Source of the DNA: an uncultured Lachnospiraceae bacterium | Lineage (GTDB): Bacteria; Bacillota; Clostridia; Lachnospirales; Lachnospiraceae | DNA: 64,000 bases | Direction of reading: 5' to 3' | Assembly: GCA_910589385.1 (NCBI GenBank) | Contig: CAJUTU010000006.1 | Location: forward strand, 1 to 64,000 | Shown here: in pieces, positions 61,667 to 64,000 of the stretch | Layout: the number at the start of each line of letters is the position of its first letter | How positions within the stretch are numbered: position 1 is the first letter of the stretch | The notes under the pieces: generated by a model | Seen by the model: only the letters and a program-made list of their open reading frames with translations | Databases searched by the model: none | What the model was told of the DNA's origin: nothing | Position numbers and translations under genes: made by a program

Positions 61667-62674
61667 ATGGGAAAAAGAATTATTACAACAGAAAATCTGG
61701 AAGAGGATATAAAAATAGAGAACCACCTTCGTCCTCAGCTTCTGAAAGATTACATTGGACAGGAGAAGGCAAAGCAGACCCTGGGTATCTATATCAGTGC
61801 TGCAAAGGAGCGTGGGGATGCTTTGGATCATGTGCTCTTTTACGGGCCGCCAGGGCTGGGTAAGACGACTTTGGCAGGAATTATTGCAAATGAGATGGGG
61901 GTGAACATTAAGATTACATCCGGCCCGGCTATTGAGAAGCCGGGAGAGATGGCAGCAATCTTGAACAATCTACAGGAGAACGACATCTTATTTGTAGATG
62001 AGATTCACCGTTTGAACCGGCAGGTAGAAGAAGTTCTTTATCCTGCAATGGAAGATTATGCAATTGATATCTTGATCGGGAAAGGGGCAACTGCGCGATC
62101 TATCCGTCTAGATTTGCCCAAATTTACTCTGGTTGGGGCTACAACACGTGCAGGTATGCTGACTGCGCCGTTGAGAGACAGGTTTGGGGTTATCCATCAT
62201 TTAGAATTCTATACAGAAGATGAATTGACAACGATCATTCTTCGTTCTGCCCGTGTGCTGGAAGTGGAGATTGAAGAAAAAGGTGCAAGAGAGCTTGCGA
62301 AGCGTTCAAGAGGAACTCCAAGGCTTGCGAATCGCTTACTAAAGAGAGTGCGTGATTTTGCACAAGTTAAGTACGATGGAGTGGTCACACAATCCGTGGC
62401 TGATTATGCCTTGGATCTTCTGGATGTAGATAAGTATGGACTGGACCGTATTGACCGTAATATTTTACAGACCATGATCGAGCGGTTCCAGGGCGGACCG
62501 GTAGGGCTGGATACTTTGGCTGCATCTATTTCCGAAGATGCCGGGACATTGGAGGATGTATATGAGCCGTATCTTTTGAAAAACGGATTTATCCAGCGGA
62601 CTCCGAGAGGACGTGTAGTAACGGAACTGGCATACGCCCATCTGGGGATATCTACAGACGGAGATGTCTTATAG
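61667..62674 (+). CDS. ruvB: Holliday junction DNA helicase subunit RuvB
   Basis: This 335-residue AAA+ ATPase has Walker A YGPPGLGKTTLA, Walker B LFVDEIHRL and the arginine-containing GATTRAGMLTAPLRDRFG sensor stretch, then the winged helix ending in RTPRGRVVTELAY. It drives branch migration with RuvA, encoded 18 nt upstream. Confidence 0.98.
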   Translation: MGKRIITTENLEEDIKIENHLRPQLLKDYIGQEKAKQTLGIYISAAKERGDALDHVLFYGPPGLGKTTLAGIIANEMGVNIKITSGPAIEKPGEMAAILNNLQENDILFVDEIHRLNRQVEEVLYPAMEDYAIDILIGKGATARSIRLDLPKFTLVGATTRAGMLTAPLRDRFGVIHHLEFYTEDELTTIILRSARVLEVEIEEKGARELAKRSRGTPRLANRLLKRVRDFAQVKYDGVVTQSVADYALDLLDVDKYGLDRIDRNILQTMIERFQGGPVGLDTLAASISEDAGTLEDVYEPYLLKNGFIQRTPRGRVVTELAYAHLGISTDGDVL

Positions 62675-62730
62675 AAGCGTTTGGCAATAGGCACCTTAAG
62701 GAAAGAAGTGGTAATTCCTTGAAAAAATAG

Positions 62731-62759
62731 TTGGTTTTTGCTGTCGGATAGTTTATAAT
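62731..62759 (+). promoter_or_regulatory. promoter of zapA
   Basis: TTGGTT at 62731-62736, a 17-nt spacer and consensus TATAAT at 62754-62759, 30 nt before the ATG. Confidence 0.7.
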
Positions 62760-62788
62760 AACATTAATAAACGCAAGGAGAGAAAGCT

Positions 62789-63199
62789 ATGAGTTCAGCA
62801 AAGCATTTTACAGAAGTACTGATTGGAGGGAAAGTTTATACTTTAAGCGGATTTGAAGGTGAAGAATATCTGCAAAAGGTATCTTCGTATCTGAACCATA
62901 AGATTACAGAATGTGCGAACAGTGAGGGTTATCGTAAGCAGAGCGCAGATACCCGCAACGTACTCCTTGCCTTGAATATCGCGGACGACTATTTTAAGGC
63001 GAAGAAGCAGGGAGATTCCCTGGAAAGCGATATTGAACTGAAAGACAAGGAGATGTATGACCTGAAGCACGAATTGATATCTGTTCAGATTAAGCTGGAG
63101 AATGCGGAAAAGGAGCTTGCCAAGATGAAGGAAGAGAATAATGATCTGCAGATGCAGATCGTGAAGCTGGAAACTGAGATGAAGAACCGCAGGAAGTAA
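62789..63199 (+). CDS. zapA: cell division protein ZapA-like
   Basis: This 136-residue protein has the ZapA head (EVLIGGKVYTLSGFEGEEYLQ, LLALNIADDYFK) and a C-terminal coiled coil (residues 70-136). ZapA stabilises FtsZ filaments. It is longer than B. subtilis ZapA (85 residues) because of the coiled coil. AAGGAGAG precedes ATG 62789. A U32 peptidase follows, a common order in Clostridia. Confidence 0.88.
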   Translation: MSSAKHFTEVLIGGKVYTLSGFEGEEYLQKVSSYLNHKITECANSEGYRKQSADTRNVLLALNIADDYFKAKKQGDSLESDIELKDKEMYDLKHELISVQIKLENAEKELAKMKEENNDLQMQIVKLETEMKNRRK

Positions 63200-63237
63200 T
63201 TTTTGTAAGAGTATGCCTGAGATGTTTTAGGAATATA

Positions 63238-63270
63238 TGCAGAAAGAAGCTGCCAGTGGCAGGTTCTTTG
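63238..63270. other. hairpin between zapA and the U32 peptidase gene
   Basis: AAGAAGCTGCC and GGCAGGTTCTT pair with a single mismatch around AGT. The T-run is weak. It resembles the hairpin at 59734-59766. Confidence 0.4.
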
Positions 63271-63340
63271 CATGAGGCGCGATGATGCGCATGCAGGTCA
63301 TCAAACATTTGGTTTGGTGACATTCATTTAAGGAGTATTC

Positions 63341-64000
63341 ATGATTTTTGGACAGGACAATCAATGTCGTGGCAGAGGAGAATCGAAAAAGAATAGTGAG
63401 CAATGCGTGGAAATATTGGCGCCAGCAGGTTCCTGTGGCAGTTTCCGGGCAGCGCTTCTGGCAGGGGCGGATGCAGTTTATGTGGGCGGTCCTTATTTTG
63501 GTGCGCGTGCATATGCAGAGAATTTCACAAAAGAGCAGCTTTTGGAAGCGGTTGACGAGGCACATGTACATGGCCTTCGTTTTTATCTCACAGTGAATAC
63601 ACTTGTAAAAGAACAGGAAATCCCCTTGCTTTGTCAATATCTGGAGCCGCTCTACAAAAATGGGCTTGATGCGGTAATTGTACAGGATGTGGGAGTGCTG
63701 GAGGTAATCAGGACTGCTTTTCCGAAGATGGATATCCATGCCAGCACACAGATGACAATTACAGGTACAGAAGGGGCAAAGTTTTTAAAAGAATGCGGTG
63801 CTGTCCGTGTGGTTCCGGCAAGAGAGCTGTCGTTGGAGGAGATTCGGCATATGAAGCAGGAGACCGGGATGGAGATCGAATGTTTTGTCCATGGCGCCCT
63901 TTGCTACAGCTATTCCGGACAGTGTCTGCTGAGCAGCCTGCTTGGGGGAAGAAGCGGCAATCGCGGGCAGTGCGCACAGCCTTGCCGCCTGCCTTATTCT
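63341..64000 (+). CDS. U32 family peptidase, 3' end outside the window
   Basis: The frame from ATG 63341 (AAGGAG 6 nt upstream) stays open to the window end, giving 220 residues. After a short charged leader (about 22 residues) it reads VEILAPAGSCGSFRAALLAG, ADAVYVGG, then VQDVGVLEVIR, IHASTQMTITG and FVHGALCYSYSGQCLLSS, which are U32 hallmarks including the conserved cysteines of the C-x6-C type segment near the end. Relatives include YrrN/YrrO and the RlhA hydroxylation enzyme, so it may act on RNA modification rather than collagen. The short ATG frame at 63348 is in another frame and is not the gene. Confidence 0.9.
   Translation, partial: MIFGQDNQCRGRGESKKNSEQCVEILAPAGSCGSFRAALLAGADAVYVGGPYFGARAYAENFTKEQLLEAVDEAHVHGLRFYLTVNTLVKEQEIPLLCQYLEPLYKNGLDAVIVQDVGVLEVIRTAFPKMDIHASTQMTITGTEGAKFLKECGAVRVVPARELSLEEIRHMKQETGMEIECFVHGALCYSYSGQCLLSSLLGGRSGNRGQCAQPCRLPYS

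Noticed and set aside
63348..63596. 82-residue frame near the window end
   Set aside because: The U32 peptidase reads in another frame from ATG 63341 across the same DNA, with a good ribosome binding site and family motifs.
1..64000. CRISPR array, prophage, integrase, toxin-antitoxin or biosynthetic cluster
   Set aside because: No regularly spaced repeats, phage structural genes, recombinases or typical defence genes were seen; the window is mostly core metabolism and housekeeping.

Overview
The window reads as chromosomal DNA of an anaerobic, spore-forming Firmicute, most likely a Lachnospiraceae (Clostridium cluster XIVa) gut bacterium. This rests on the kinds of genes present: a GerA/SpoVAF-type spore protein, an IspH-ribosomal protein S1 fusion, a complete Rnf complex, sodium-pump decarboxylase subunits, a eukaryote-like (type II) isocitrate dehydrogenase, strong AGGAGG ribosome binding sites and the dnaG-rpoD-trmK-nif3 order. 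Genus cannot be fixed from sequence reading alone. Almost all genes lie on the + strand; the exceptions are a sodium symporter, one tRNA-Leu, aroC and apbE.

Layout. 0-3.4 kb: an M23 peptidase, then a GntR regulator followed by an ABC ATPase and permease that are both decayed. 3.6-8.2 kb: SpoVAF-like protein, MATE exporter, NSS symporter. 8.3-9.8 kb: infC-rpmI-rplT with a structured attenuator leader and an ATT start for infC. 9.9-11.4 kb: a truncated Uma2 remnant, tRNA-Leu(AAG) and an XRE regulator. 11.7-16.4 kb: nucleotidyltransferase plus NahK-like kinase, a tandem-domain PPK2 protein and a dGTPase-like HD protein. 16.5-22.7 kb: dnaG-rpoD-trmK-nif3-nucleoside kinase. 22.8-27.4 kb: cupin-type regulator and potABCD. 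27.4-32.5 kb: aroC, L,D-transpeptidase, tgt, yajC. 32.6-41.5 kb: leuB-ilvD-ilvB-serC-serA-gntR-icd (amino-acid and 2-oxoglutarate supply). 41.5-47.2 kb: an unexplained inverted-repeat element and then a five-gene biotin-dependent Na+-pump decarboxylase cluster. 47.3-53.2 kb: aminopeptidase P, a flavoprotein, cmk and ispH-rpsA. 53.3-60.9 kb: rnfCDGEAB with apbE, a NusG-II-domain protein and an ECF-S-like membrane protein. 61.0-64.0 kb: ruvAB, zapA and the start of a U32 peptidase cut by the window end.

How parts work together. The Rnf complex couples ferredoxin oxidation to ion pumping. The adjacent ApbE would attach FMN to RnfD and RnfG, and the two genes after it may serve flavin supply. The decarboxylase cluster carries both a 12S-type acyl-CoA carboxyltransferase and a 5S-type keto-acid carboxyltransferase around one biotin carrier and one Na+-pumping beta subunit, so it could act as a Na+-coupled decarboxylase, a transcarboxylase, or both. 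The most notable regulatory signals are the infC leader with its ATT start, a strong internal ribosome binding site inside ispH-rpsA, the repeat and palindrome arrangement at the rnf promoter, and the palindromic operator that overlaps the promoter of the GntR gene.
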